Source: Vibrio sp. 99-70-13A1 (lineage in GTDB: Bacteria > Pseudomonadota > Gammaproteobacteria > Enterobacterales > Vibrionaceae). From it: a DNA stretch of 64,000 nt. The stretch's first letter is position 1, and the number at the start of each line of letters is the position of its first letter. The position numbers and the translations under genes are program-made. The notes under the pieces were generated by a model. That model did not search any database, was not told the origin of the DNA, and saw nothing but the letters and a program-made list of their open reading frames with translations. Shown one piece after another: positions 24,458-33,379 of this stretch. The DNA is taken from assembly GCF_013114625.1 (NCBI RefSeq), contig NZ_VTXD01000010.1:1-64000 (forward strand), in the 5' to 3' direction.

Positions 24458-26347
24458 TTACTTAAAGCTATTGTTGGCTTGATAACGGAACTTTAAGAAG
24501 TTCTGCGCGTTACTGAGGATTTGGAACGCATCTTTTAGGTTACGACGTTCAAAATCAGATAAGTTCTCAGGCTCGATATTATTATCAGGCTCAATCTCAT
24601 TGGTCACATCAAGTGCTTGGTGTCTAATTCGAACCATAGAAATAAACTCCATAGCATCCTTAAGATCTTGAGCTCTTCCTTTAGGAAGAATACCCGCGTC
24701 CATAATATCGTCTAAGCGTTCAAATGAGTTCTGTGAGCGAGAAGCAACCGCGAGCGAATGCACACGAATCAGGTCAGCAAGTGGAGCTGTACCGCGTCTT
24801 TTAAGATTGATGGAGTTATTATGACGACCATCTTTTTCCATTACGAAGTCTTTAAAGAAACCAAGTGGTGGTGTGCGATTTAGCGCATTTCTTGCCAAAC
24901 AAGCTAGGAAACGGTTGTTCTTACGTGCGCGTCGAATTATGAAGCTGTTCAGTTGTTCTGCCCATTTCAAACGACCAAATACGCCATCTAAATCAAAGAA
25001 GATGGATGCATTGAGTAAGGCTTTAGGGTTCGGATTATCTATCCAATCAGAAAAGCATTCTTCCCATTTTGTACGCGTCATTCGCCAAGTTGGGTTGGTT
25101 GCCATGATGTCGCCAGTACAGTAGCTATAACCACATTGGTCTAAACCATCACAAATGAATTTAGAAAGATCTTCAAAATACTTGTTATGTTTTTCATGGT
25201 TGAATGTGTCATCAAGGATAATCGCATTGTCTTGATCAGTAACGATTAACTGCTCATCACGACCCATAGAACCAAGCGCAAGGAAACAATACGGAATAGG
25301 AGGCGCACCTAAAGACTCTTCTGCAAGCTCGATAATACGTTGTTTGAAGCTTCGACCAATAACCGACATAGCCGTGCCAACCATGTGCGCATTGGCGTCC
25401 TCATTGACCAAACGAACAAAACTGTCTTTCACTTGCTCAGACAGGACTTTGAGATCTTCAATGGTTTGCTGTTGGAAAATACTGCTTACAAGCAATAAAG
25501 AGTTTTGAGATTCGTAACGAACAATATCGGTGGTTTCGATTATGCCGATAGGCTTTTTATCTTTTAGTACCGGTAAGTGGTGCACGTTATAACGGAGCAT
25601 CGTCAACATTGCTTCATAAACGTAGGCATTGTGGTCGAGCGATATCACTTCTTGAGTCATCACGCTGGCAACATCATCAGATGGATCTAACCCTTGAGCA
25701 AGCACTCGGGTACACAAGTCACGGTCAGTTATAATACCAATAACCGGTGTAGAGTCATCATCTTCATCATCAACAATATCAGGGTCGATAATTAATAATG
25801 ATGAAACATGCTCTTCTGCCATTATGGTAGCAGCTTCTTGAATCGTATGGTTTTTATCTATTGATGGTGCTTCACGTGTTAATAATGTTTTTACCTTAGA
25901 TGTGGTCAGATCATTCGCATCATTACTGTCTGAGTTAGCTTGGCGTAATCGCGCATTATCTTCTACTTCAACAAAGTCAGCGAACGTATCAAAATTCTCA
26001 TATAACTCCATGAATACGCTTTCTGGAATGCAGTAAAGCAATGTGTCTTCAATGGCTTTAACAGGAAAGCGAACTTTATTATTGGTGAGGAGTCCCATTT
26101 GACCGAAAACATGACCTTCATCCAAGCGGTTATATAGCTCCCCCTTACGGCGATACACTTCAGCTTCGCCACTTCTCACCATATAAAGATCATGAATTTG
26201 GTCGCCAAAATGAATGATCGGCGTACCTTGTCGATAGTAAGATATTTCAACGCTGTTGGTGATCATGGTAAGAGTTTCTTCAGGCAGTTCGCTGAATGGA
26301 GGGTATTGTGCTAGAAAGTTTTGAATCTCTAATAGCTCGGCTTCCAT
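24458..26347 (-). CDS. Cyclic-nucleotide-binding / CBS / DUF294 nucleotidyltransferase-like signalling protein
   Basis: A 629-residue cytoplasmic protein: cyclic nucleotide-binding domain (about 15-125; VFGQMGLLTNNKVRFPVKA), a CBS pair (about 155-280; GIITDRDLCTRVL and GIIETTDIVRYE), DUF294 nucleotidyltransferase-like domain (about 320-460) with the GlnD-like motif GSMGRDEQLIVTDQDN, and the DUF294 C-terminal helical domain. It probably senses adenylates through CBS and cyclic nucleotides through the first domain, then modifies or binds a partner. That it carries intact G-S-x-G-R...D-x-D residues suggests real nucleotidyl transfer, not proven. Operonic with the exonuclease. Confidence 0.93.
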   Translation of the reverse strand: MEAELLEIQNFLAQYPPFSELPEETLTMITNSVEISYYRQGTPIIHFGDQIHDLYMVRSGEAEVYRRKGELYNRLDEGHVFGQMGLLTNNKVRFPVKAIEDTLLYCIPESVFMELYENFDTFADFVEVEDNARLRQANSDSNDANDLTTSKVKTLLTREAPSIDKNHTIQEAATIMAEEHVSSLLIIDPDIVDDEDDDSTPVIGIITDRDLCTRVLAQGLDPSDDVASVMTQEVISLDHNAYVYEAMLTMLRYNVHHLPVLKDKKPIGIIETTDIVRYESQNSLLLVSSIFQQQTIEDLKVLSEQVKDSFVRLVNEDANAHMVGTAMSVIGRSFKQRIIELAEESLGAPPIPYCFLALGSMGRDEQLIVTDQDNAIILDDTFNHEKHNKYFEDLSKFICDGLDQCGYSYCTGDIMATNPTWRMTRTKWEECFSDWIDNPNPKALLNASIFFDLDGVFGRLKWAEQLNSFIIRRARKNNRFLACLARNALNRTPPLGFFKDFVMEKDGRHNNSINLKRRGTAPLADLIRVHSLAVASRSQNSFERLDDIMDAGILPKGRAQDLKDAMEFISMVRIRHQALDVTNEIEPDNNIEPENLSDFERRNLKDAFQILSNAQNFLKFRYQANNSFK

Positions 26348-26504
26348 AAGGGGTATCCATAAATTCGTATGGTTTTATGTTACAACAATTGCAAATATAT
26401 TGCCGTCATAATTCATTCTGTGAGCGAAAACCTTTTTAAAGTCTGATGGATAGACTACCTTTTTATTAGTTCGGTCAGTTTATTATGAGTTAAAGAGGTA
26501 GCTA

Positions 26505-27143
26505 ATGTTCAAGTATAGTTTGGTTCCTGTATTGATGGCTTGTTCTTCAATAGCTTGTTCGTCAATCACATGGGCGAATGAAAACTCAACAGATATCCTT
26601 GATTACGATTACGTTTATGCCTCAGCAGGATCTGGTAGCTTAAATGAGGATGCTGCAGCAAACGCGAATGCATCTATTTATGCGTTGGGTGTGAGTTACA
26701 TGATGAACGAGAGTTGGTTACTACTAGGGGATTATACCGCTCGGTTTATTCACCCTAATGACACTACAGCACGTGTTGATACATTAATGGGTGGGGTAGG
26801 CTATCGTTATAACCTAATGCAGGACTTCGATCTTATTGCGTCTTATAATTTAGGTATAACGAAAGCAAAGGTTGAGCTGAACTCGAATAATACGACAGTG
26901 TCTTCAGATACAGAGTTTATTCATGGCGGAAAAGTCGCCCTAAACTATGGCTTTGCAGAATCATGGATCGCGAGTGGTAGTATTCAAGTGAATCGAAGTG
27001 ACCTTATTGATGAAGAAATTTATCAAACAAGTTTACGTTATTTAGTCACAGATCAGTTTGCGATAGGTGGTTTTTATGCACACCGTGATGGCAATACACA
27101 AAGAACTAACGAATTGGGTATTAACTTTTTACTTGAGTATTAA
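26505..27143 (+). CDS. Putative outer-membrane beta-barrel protein
   Basis: A 212-residue exported protein with a signal peptide ending near TWA-NE (about residue 24). The mature part alternates hydrophobic and polar residues in eight or so strands (GVSYMMNESWLLLGDYTARF, GGVGYRYNLMQDFDLIASY), and ends in a C-terminal aromatic (LLEY) as needed for BAM insertion. This fits small porin-like barrels; specific function unknown. The start has AAAGAGGTAG upstream. Monocistronic, with a repeat array and a terminator shared with the convergent aminotransferase gene. Confidence 0.75.
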   Translation: MFKYSLVPVLMACSSIACSSITWANENSTDILDYDYVYASAGSGSLNEDAAANANASIYALGVSYMMNESWLLLGDYTARFIHPNDTTARVDTLMGGVGYRYNLMQDFDLIASYNLGITKAKVELNSNNTTVSSDTEFIHGGKVALNYGFAESWIASGSIQVNRSDLIDEEIYQTSLRYLVTDQFAIGGFYAHRDGNTQRTNELGINFLLEY

Positions 27144-27190
27144 ATCTCAAATGATGATCTACATAGCGTAACTAGTGATCAGCTACTATC

Positions 27191-27225
27191 TAAAAGCTAA
27201 AAGCTAAAAGCTAAAAGCTAAAAGT
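27191..27225. repeat. Tandem repeat, 7-bp unit TAAAAGC x5
   Basis: Four perfect copies plus a fifth ending in T, directly abutting the terminator between convergent genes. Confidence 0.95.
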
Positions 27226-27226
27226 T

Positions 27227-27253
27227 AAAAAGCCAGCATTGCGCTGGCTTTTT
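27227..27253. terminator. Bidirectional rho-independent terminator
   Basis: AAAAAGCCAGC / GCTGGCTTTTT hairpin, with A-run before and T-run after, so it can serve both the barrel gene and the convergent aminotransferase gene. Confidence 0.88.
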
Positions 27254-27303
27254 ACATTAATCTTTAAACAATCGATAAGACCATGTGTATTGGTAAATCA
27301 GCG

Positions 27304-28494
27304 TTATAAAACAGCTGCGATACCTTTACAAAGTGGACCCATGTTCGATTTAGTCATACCAGCAACACTGATTCGACCCGAACCTACAATGTAGATTGCA
27401 AACTCATCTTTAAGTCGAGTTACTTGCTCTTTAGTCAGACCAGAGAAAGAGAACATGCCGTTTTGACGTTCGATGAACGTGAAGTCTGCGTCTACACCTT
27501 CAGCTTTAAGCGTCGTTACGAAAAGCTCACGCATTTCTTGGATACGGTCACGCATCTCAGCAACTTCAGCTTCCCATTCTGCACGTAAGTCTGCATCACC
27601 AAGAATGTGAGTAACGACTGCACTACCGTGGGCTGGTGGGTTTGAGTAGATAGAGCGGATAATGCTCTTGATTTGAGAGAATGCAGTCGTAGCAATATCT
27701 GCTGATTCAGCAACAAGCGTAAATGCACCTACGCGTTCGTTGTATAGACCGAAGTTTTTAGAGAAAGAACTCGCGACTAAAATTTCCTTGTTGTACTTAG
27801 CAAAAGTACGAAGACCTGCAGCATCTTCTTCAACACCTTTAGCAAAACCTTGGTAAGCAAAATCGAATAAAGGTAATAGCCCTTTGTTTGCTACTAATTT
27901 AGCTAGAGTTTCCCACTCGTCAGCTGTTGGGTCGATACCTGTAGGGTTGTGACAGCAGCCGTGTAGAAGCACGATGTCGCCAGCCGATGCTTTTTCTAGG
28001 TCAGCAATCATGCCTGCGAAATCTTTGTCTTTCGTTTCTGCATTGTAGTAGCTGTATTGTGCTGTTTCGATACCCGCAGCGGCGAATACACCATTGTGGT
28101 TTGCCCACGTAGGGTTACTGATCCAAATTTTAGCATCGCCAAGTTGACGTTTAATGAATTCACCCGCTACGCGAAGGGCACCTGTACCACCAGGAGCTTG
28201 AGCAGTTTTAGCACGTAGACCAGATACGATTTCTGAATCAGCACCAAAAAGTAGCTTCTGAACAGCAAGACCGTATTCAGCCGTACCTTCAATTGTTAGG
28301 TAAGATTTTGTTTTTTCATTCTCAAGAAGCGAAGCTTCTGCTTTCTTTACTGTTTTAAGAACCGGAGTTTGGCCGGCTTCATTTTTGTAGATACCAACAC
28401 CTAGGTTGATTTTTTCAGCACGAGTATCTTTTTTAAATTCTTCAGTCAGTCCGAGAATTGGGTCTGCAGGAGCAGCTAAAACTTTTTCAAACAT
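27304..28494 (-). CDS. Aspartate/aromatic aminotransferase (class I, PLP)
   Basis: A 396-residue class Ia aminotransferase exchanging amino groups between aspartate or aromatic amino acids and 2-oxoglutarate. The start at 28494 gives [16 protein letters not shown] as in AspC/TyrB; the frame extends 13 codons further but that segment looks unnatural. Visible features: [23 protein letters not shown], and the PLP lysine in [13 protein letters not shown]. AspC and TyrB cannot be separated reliably here, so no symbol is given. With tyrP and tyrR also in the window, a role in aromatic amino-acid metabolism is reasonable. Confidence 0.93.
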   Translation of the reverse strand: MFEKVLAAPADPILGLTEEFKKDTRAEKINLGVGIYKNEAGQTPVLKTVKKAEASLLENEKTKSYLTIEGTAEYGLAVQKLLFGADSEIVSGLRAKTAQAPGGTGALRVAGEFIKRQLGDAKIWISNPTWANHNGVFAAAGIETAQYSYYNAETKDKDFAGMIADLEKASAGDIVLLHGCCHNPTGIDPTADEWETLAKLVANKGLLPLFDFAYQGFAKGVEEDAAGLRTFAKYNKEILVASSFSKNFGLYNERVGAFTLVAESADIATTAFSQIKSIIRSIYSNPPAHGSAVVTHILGDADLRAEWEAEVAEMRDRIQEMRELFVTTLKAEGVDADFTFIERQNGMFSFSGLTKEQVTRLKDEFAIYIVGSGRISVAGMTKSNMGPLCKGIAAVL

Positions 28495-28641
28495 AATCTT
28501 CATCCATGTCAATTGAAGGGAGGATAGTAACAACTCCAGTATTTATACCTGTAAGGTTTTTTTAAGACAACATGAAGCGAACAGAAAAGTAAAAAAAAGT
28601 CAGTTTGAGAGAAATTATTCAATCAAGACTAAAGTTTTCAT

Positions 28642-28676
28642 AAAAAAGCCCCTAATGCGGTGCTCATTAGGGGCTG
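28642..28676 (-). terminator. Rho-independent terminator after the HD-GYP gene
   Basis: On the minus strand AGCCCCTAATG / CATTAGGGGCT stem followed by T6. Confidence 0.9.
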
Positions 28677-28702
28677 AATATTCGTGTTTTGTAAGAAATG
28701 AA

Positions 28703-30205
28703 TTAAACAGGTTGAGATATGAAGCTTTCTCGCTCTAATTCATTCAAATCAGCCTTTCCGTCTTGGTAATTTGACGCGATATCTACAAACTTGTCTTCAA
28801 CCGCTAAGAAAGCGTCAACTACTTGAGGGTCGAAATGGGTTCCGTTACCTTCAAGAATAATGCTCTTGGCTTTGTCATGAGAAAAGGCGGGTTTATAGAT
28901 CCGCTTTGAAATGAGAGCATCATAGACATCAGCAAGGGCCATTAAACGCCCTGATAACGGGATATCTTCACCTGAAAGCTGATTAGGGTAGCCAGAGCCA
29001 TTCCACTTTTCATGATGAGTTAATGAAATTTCTTTGGCGACTCTTAAAAATGAACTGCTTCCTAATTGTTTTTCCGCTATAGAAAGCGCTTCTGCCCCAA
29101 TCTCAGGGTGACCTTTCATTATCTCAAACTCTTCATCGGTCAGTTTTCCAGGCTTTAGAAGAACATTGTCAGGAATGCCGACTTTGCCTACATCATGAAG
29201 CGGCGCAGATTTATAAAGTAACTCAATATATTGAGGGTTGAGTAAAGAAGAGTGCTTGTCAGATAAGCTCAGATGTTCTGCAAGTACTTTGACATATTCT
29301 TGGGTTCTTAAAATATGAGCGCCAGTTTCATTGTCTCGTGATTCAGCCAGTGCCGATAAACTTACAATTGCAACATCGCGCGTAGTTTTTACTTCAGTTT
29401 GAGCTGACTCTAGGCTGTCAAGCATCGAGTTTGTTAAAGAAGCCATTGAACCAAGCTCATCGTAACCAAAGATAGGCAGCCTAACGTTAGTATCCCCTTT
29501 GGTTACCTTTTCCAATGAGCACTCTTGGCTAAGTAAAACTCGCTTAATTAGCTTACTCCACAGCATCATGATGGTAACGGCATAGCCAGCAAGGACGACA
29601 GATAAAAAGATAAACTCTTTAATCACACTCACTTTCCCCGTGCCATCAAGTAAACGGGCAGGGTTGTGCTCTAACCAAAAAACATCTTTCACAGCAACCA
29701 TTGTGAGCATTGTGGTTAATGTACCTAGTAACAGCACGACTAACCAAATCATCTGTTTCACTAAAGAGATACGCTGACCTGATAATGAAAAATCGAATTG
29801 ACCAGTACGATCCATCTCATCCATTTGAGCAAGCTTAGCCACTAGCTGCAAAATAGTGCCGGTGAAGAAACCAAATAAAGACATGCCAAACAACACTTTC
29901 AGATTGCTGTCGATTGGGAAGTCGTAACTCATGCTGTAATAGATCGCGAAAGGAACACTCGCGATAAAAAATAAGGTTGTATCTAACTGTGCAAACTTGG
30001 TTTCTTTCACTAAGTGGTGGTTAGCAAGTGCAAAGTGTCGAATTAGAAACATTATAGTAAAAACGATACTGACGTGCGTTAAGACTTCTAGCGCGGTAAG
30101 CGTTTCTAACATCGGACACACTCGCCCGCCATATGTACCAAATAAGGCACCCGCAATAACGTATAACTTGAACGTTAAAGACGCATTATAGTTCGATTTA
30201 TCCAT
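28703..30205 (-). CDS. Membrane HD-GYP domain phosphodiesterase (cyclic di-GMP)
   Basis: A 500-residue protein with about six membrane helices in two sets (about 10-200), a HAMP-like stretch (about 225-275) and a C-terminal HD-GYP domain (about 290-485). The catalytic signature is intact: APLHDVGKVGIPDN (HD), LTHHEKWNGSGYPNQ (GYP), and ALADVYDAL. HD-GYP enzymes hydrolyse cyclic di-GMP to GMP, favouring motility over biofilm. The membrane part suggests sensing of an unknown signal. Monocistronic, with its own terminator and an unusual 18-bp repeat array upstream. Confidence 0.93.
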   Translation of the reverse strand: MDKSNYNASLTFKLYVIAGALFGTYGGRVCPMLETLTALEVLTHVSIVFTIMFLIRHFALANHHLVKETKFAQLDTTLFFIASVPFAIYYSMSYDFPIDSNLKVLFGMSLFGFFTGTILQLVAKLAQMDEMDRTGQFDFSLSGQRISLVKQMIWLVVLLLGTLTTMLTMVAVKDVFWLEHNPARLLDGTGKVSVIKEFIFLSVVLAGYAVTIMMLWSKLIKRVLLSQECSLEKVTKGDTNVRLPIFGYDELGSMASLTNSMLDSLESAQTEVKTTRDVAIVSLSALAESRDNETGAHILRTQEYVKVLAEHLSLSDKHSSLLNPQYIELLYKSAPLHDVGKVGIPDNVLLKPGKLTDEEFEIMKGHPEIGAEALSIAEKQLGSSSFLRVAKEISLTHHEKWNGSGYPNQLSGEDIPLSGRLMALADVYDALISKRIYKPAFSHDKAKSIILEGNGTHFDPQVVDAFLAVEDKFVDIASNYQDGKADLNELERESFISQPV

Positions 30206-30246
30206 GGATAAGCCCTTTTGTAATTTCGCGCTAGAACCTTTTTACA

Positions 30247-30318
30247 CTGGTATTTTTGTTCAAGCTGGTCTTTTTGCTCACGCTAGTATTTTTATTCACA
30301 CTAGTATCATTATTTTAG
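30247..30318. repeat. Degenerate 18-bp tandem repeat, four copies
   Basis: Units at 30247, 30265, 30283 and 30301, consensus CTRGTATTTTTRTTCANG. It lies directly upstream of the HD-GYP start codon on the other strand, so it would be in the promoter or leader of that gene. A second, looser repeat (ACGYAGNTCTTT, at about 30338, 30358 and 30376) follows. Confidence 0.6.
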
Positions 30319-30555
30319 ACCTAGTCATTAATTAGCGACGTAGTTCTTTTATTAGTAACGCAGCTCTTTGCAACAACGCAGATCTTTGCTTAGTTAGATG
30401 CTGTTTTTTGCATTTTATTTTTTGAAAATTGATAGATCCTAGCAAGCGATAGCCATAACTGTGATGAATAAAGACCGGGGATTCTATCGGTAGATTTCAC
30501 ATTATGATACAAAAGATTTAACAATAAAAAGGATAGGTAAATCGAGTGCAGACAT
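30319..30555. other. Intergenic region upstream of the HD-GYP gene
   Basis: The 420-bp gap 30206-30625 holds the 18-bp array, three looser copies of an ACGYAGNTCTTT element, AT-rich DNA, and the terminator of the 99-residue gene. No credible ORF. Confidence 0.5.
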
Positions 30556-30586
30556 AAAAATAGCTCCTAACAATATTTAGGAGCTA
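30556..30586 (-). terminator. Rho-independent terminator after the 99-residue gene
   Basis: Stem TAGCTCCTAA / TTAGGAGCTA with A-rich flank that reads as T5 on the minus strand. Confidence 0.8.
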
Positions 30587-30625
30587 TAACTAATTGATAA
30601 AAATGTATTTAATGAGCGGTTGGCT

Positions 30626-30925
30626 CTATTTTTTTAGATTCATTTGCGACTCAATAGAGTCTGTTTCAATTTTTGGGTGCGAAGCTAACTTGTCCGTTGC
30701 CCATTCGTTAATGTGCTTTAAAATCGCTGAAACAGCCTGTTTTTTTGAAACCGTTTGTCCTTGTTCTACTTCTAGTTTTTGTTTTGGGTGAGAACCTGTT
30801 GCATCTTCAGCAATGTGTAACCAATCTGGATGCCAGTAATACGGTTGCCCACTTGGTGTTGTCCAACTGTGAACACCATTTGATTCACCTTTGTAATCCA
30901 ACTGCTCTGCATCTATTTTTTTCAT
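30626..30925 (-). CDS. Hypothetical protein, 99 residues
   Basis: A small soluble protein with no signal peptide or membrane helix. The first half contains a compact aromatic segment (HSWTTPSGQPYYWHPDWLHIAED) and the second half is a charged helical region rich in K and Q. I do not recognise a family; it looks like the unnamed small proteins common in Vibrio genomes. It is divergent from the MocR-type regulator with a palindrome between them, so it may be that regulator's target. Own terminator downstream. Confidence 0.65.
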   Translation of the reverse strand: MKKIDAEQLDYKGESNGVHSWTTPSGQPYYWHPDWLHIAEDATGSHPKQKLEVEQGQTVSKKQAVSAILKHINEWATDKLASHPKIETDSIESQMNLKK

Positions 30926-30956
30926 TGTTATCTCGCATCTTTTGTAGGGTTAGATT

Positions 30957-30976
30957 CATGACTTAATTAGGTCATG
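30957..30976. promoter_or_regulatory. Candidate operator: 20-bp near-palindrome
   Basis: CATGACTTAATTAGGTCATG pairs at 9 of 10 positions around its centre. It lies between the divergent 99-residue gene and the MocR-type regulator gene, where an autoregulatory operator is expected. The regulator binding here is inference. Confidence 0.35.
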
Positions 30977-31126
30977 TAATCCAACTTAGCAGAGCAGATA
31001 AAGTTATCTGTGAGTCATTTCACACAATTACCGAAATTTACTGCAATGGTTTGGTTCGGTAGGTTCAAGAACTCACTTAATGGTAGAGTAACCAGTTGAT
31101 TGAATTTATTAAGGTAGTTGTATTAC

Positions 31127-32527
31127 ATGGCACGTTATGAAGAGCTGGCAAAGGATATTCGAGATCAGATCGCAAATAATACTTGGCGATCCGGTGAGAA
31201 AATCCCTTCAGTTCGAATGAGCTGCCGAAACTACAATGTCAGTAACAGCACCGTACTTCAAGCTTATCAGTTGTTGGAAAGCCAAGGTTGGATAACGGCA
31301 AAGCCTCAATCGGGTTATTTTGTTACTCCAAGAGTAGATGGCGTTCAAAACCAGCCTGAAGAGGCTAAAGAAAAAAAAGCCATTAATGACCGTTTGTTTG
31401 ATTTCTTGAAATCGAGCTCAGCAGAAGGTGTGATTCCTTTTGGCTCCGCATTTCCAGATCCTGCCTTATTCCCCCTCCCAGCGTTGACTCGTAATTTAGC
31501 CAGTGCAGGGCGAAAAATGACAGGCGCGAGCTTGATAGACAATCTTCCCCCGGGAAGTGAGTCATTACGTCGTCAGATTGCACAGCGTTACCTTCAGCAG
31601 GGCATCACCGTAAGCCATCAAGATATCGTTATTACCTCTGGGGCAATGGAGGCTCTTAATCTTAGCTTGCAGGCGGTTACACAAGCGGGTGATAACGTTG
31701 TGATTGAGTCACCCGCTTTTTATGGCGCATTACAGGCGATTGAAAGGTTAGGGTTAAACCCAATTGAAGTGGAGGTATGCCCAATAAAAGGGCTGGATCT
31801 AGAGCAATTTGCACGTGTTTTAGAAAGCCATGACGTGAAGGCTTGTTGGCTGATGACGACATTCCAAAACCCTACCGGAACCAGCTTATCAAATGAACAA
31901 AAGCAAGAAGTGGTTAGAGTTGCGACTCAGCATAATACTTACATTATTGAGGACGATGTATATGGTGATTTGTACTACTCAGAAGTGAAACCTAAACCAC
32001 TTAAAGCATTCGACAAATCTGATTCTGTATTGTTGTGCGGTTCATATTCCAAGAGTTTATGCCCGGGCTATCGAGTCGGGTGGGTGGTGAATAAGCGTTT
32101 TAATGATCCCATACAAAAGCTGCAATTGATGTCTACTTTGTCGAGCAGTGCACCAGTTCAGTTAGGCATTGCTCACTTTCTTACTCATGAAAGCTATGAT
32201 AACCACCTGCGTAAGTTAAGGAAAAATCTCATTGCACGAAAAGAAGCGTTCATTGAGCAGCTCAAAAACTACTTTCCTAAAAGCATTCAGATACTTGAAC
32301 CAGACGGCGGTTATTTCATTTGGGTTCGCTTTGAACCTCCTTTTGACAGTAAGACATTTTACCAACAAGCCATCGCTGAAGGGATAAGTGTTGCATCTGG
32401 CGATCTGTTTAGTGAAAACGGAAGTGTTGATCACGCCATTAGATTGAATTTTTCCTATGAACTTACCGATCAAAAGGATGCGGCTTTGAAGTTATTGGGG
32501 AAGCTTGCACATCGGCTTAACTATTGA
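31127..32527 (+). CDS. MocR-type regulator (GntR winged helix fused to class I aminotransferase fold)
   Basis: A 466-residue fusion: N-terminal GntR winged helix (about 1-68; GEKIPSVRMSCRNYNVSNSTVLQAY) and a PLP-dependent aminotransferase-like domain (about 85-462) with FQNPTGTSLS, IIEDDVYGDL and the PLP lysine in SYSKSLCPGYRVGW. MocR proteins such as PdxR, GabR and TauR sense a PLP-linked ligand and control neighbouring metabolic genes. No PLP synthesis, GABA or taurine genes are adjacent, so the target is unknown. The start at 31127 is preferred over TTG 31118. Confidence 0.93.
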   Translation: MARYEELAKDIRDQIANNTWRSGEKIPSVRMSCRNYNVSNSTVLQAYQLLESQGWITAKPQSGYFVTPRVDGVQNQPEEAKEKKAINDRLFDFLKSSSAEGVIPFGSAFPDPALFPLPALTRNLASAGRKMTGASLIDNLPPGSESLRRQIAQRYLQQGITVSHQDIVITSGAMEALNLSLQAVTQAGDNVVIESPAFYGALQAIERLGLNPIEVEVCPIKGLDLEQFARVLESHDVKACWLMTTFQNPTGTSLSNEQKQEVVRVATQHNTYIIEDDVYGDLYYSEVKPKPLKAFDKSDSVLLCGSYSKSLCPGYRVGWVVNKRFNDPIQKLQLMSTLSSSAPVQLGIAHFLTHESYDNHLRKLRKNLIARKEAFIEQLKNYFPKSIQILEPDGGYFIWVRFEPPFDSKTFYQQAIAEGISVASGDLFSENGSVDHAIRLNFSYELTDQKDAALKLLGKLAHRLNY

Positions 32528-32718
32528 AAGTTTGAGTGAATCTTTTAAGTTGGTTGTGTAAGTGACACCCATAAGCGCTGATTACTTGAAATTCTTATTT
32601 TTATCGACAGATCTCTCATCACATCAAACTGTATGGCTTGTTAGCGCTAAAATTGTACGCCTTTGTTCGACTAAAACTGTGTTCCAATATAAATAGATTA
32701 ATAATTGGAGATACGACG

Positions 32719-32928
32719 ATGTTGAATACACAAATGGGAAATGAAGTTAAGTTAATTCTAGTGGCGATTGTATGTGCTTTATTACTTATTATTGGGCACG
32801 TATTACTGGCTAAAGCATTCGCTGATATGGCTTGGGCTGAATACACAACCGCTGCTATCCCGTTCGTTATGCTCGCAATTTGTGGTGTCGCTATTAAGTT
32901 TGCAGTGTCTCAAGATATCGATTCTTAG
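32719..32928 (+). CDS. Small two-helix membrane protein, 69 residues
   Basis: Two hydrophobic helices (about 10-30 and 40-60) with short polar ends. The ATG at 32719 has GGAG at correct spacing; the longer frame from TTG 32638 is rejected. No recognised family. Monocistronic with a strong terminator 65 bp downstream. Small double-helix proteins like this often modulate a transporter or stress complex, but nothing here specifies which. Confidence 0.7.
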   Translation: MLNTQMGNEVKLILVAIVCALLLIIGHVLLAKAFADMAWAEYTTAAIPFVMLAICGVAIKFAVSQDIDS

Positions 32929-32993
32929 CTTTAATGTACTGAACTTATATTTTTGCGTTTTTCTACAAGTACTTTGACTAATCATATCAAATG

Positions 32994-33023
32994 AAGCTCT
33001 ACCACTTTAGGTAGAGCTTTTTT
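32994..33023 (+). terminator. Rho-independent terminator after the small membrane protein gene
   Basis: AAGCTCTACC / GGTAGAGCTT stem followed by T-run. Confidence 0.9.
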
Positions 33024-33379
33024 GTATATAAAGTTATGGCTTGCGCTTCACTAGCCCAATCCAATCCAATCCAATCCAATCCAATCCAAAAGTTACCCTT
33101 TCAACTATAGATAAAAGTTCCACATCCACCTGTTATCTATCTCAATGTAAGACTTTGTAAGTAATAAGTTGCAGTAACTTGGGGTGCGTATCACTTACTG
33201 ACAATCGTTTGACCGGATACTTTTAGGCTTTAGCCCAACTTGTTGCTCATTCATAAAAGATCGCCGCCAATAAACTGCCTATATCATCCATTTAGACAGA
33301 AAATGATTTGCTTACAGTGGCTTACAAATTGAAAAAATCTTTACCGTACAATCACTAAGGATTAAACGGAGGGTAAAAC
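33024..33379. other. Intergenic region before the protease pair
   Basis: About 355 bp containing the CCAAT repeat array, then AT-rich DNA with a direct repeat GCTTACA-GTG-GCTTACA near 33310-33327, and the GGAGGG ribosome site. The protease-pair promoter must lie here. No ORF supported. Confidence 0.45.
33056..33085. repeat. Tandem repeat, 5-bp unit CCAAT x6
   Basis: Six perfect copies, then one CCAAA. Confidence 0.95.
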
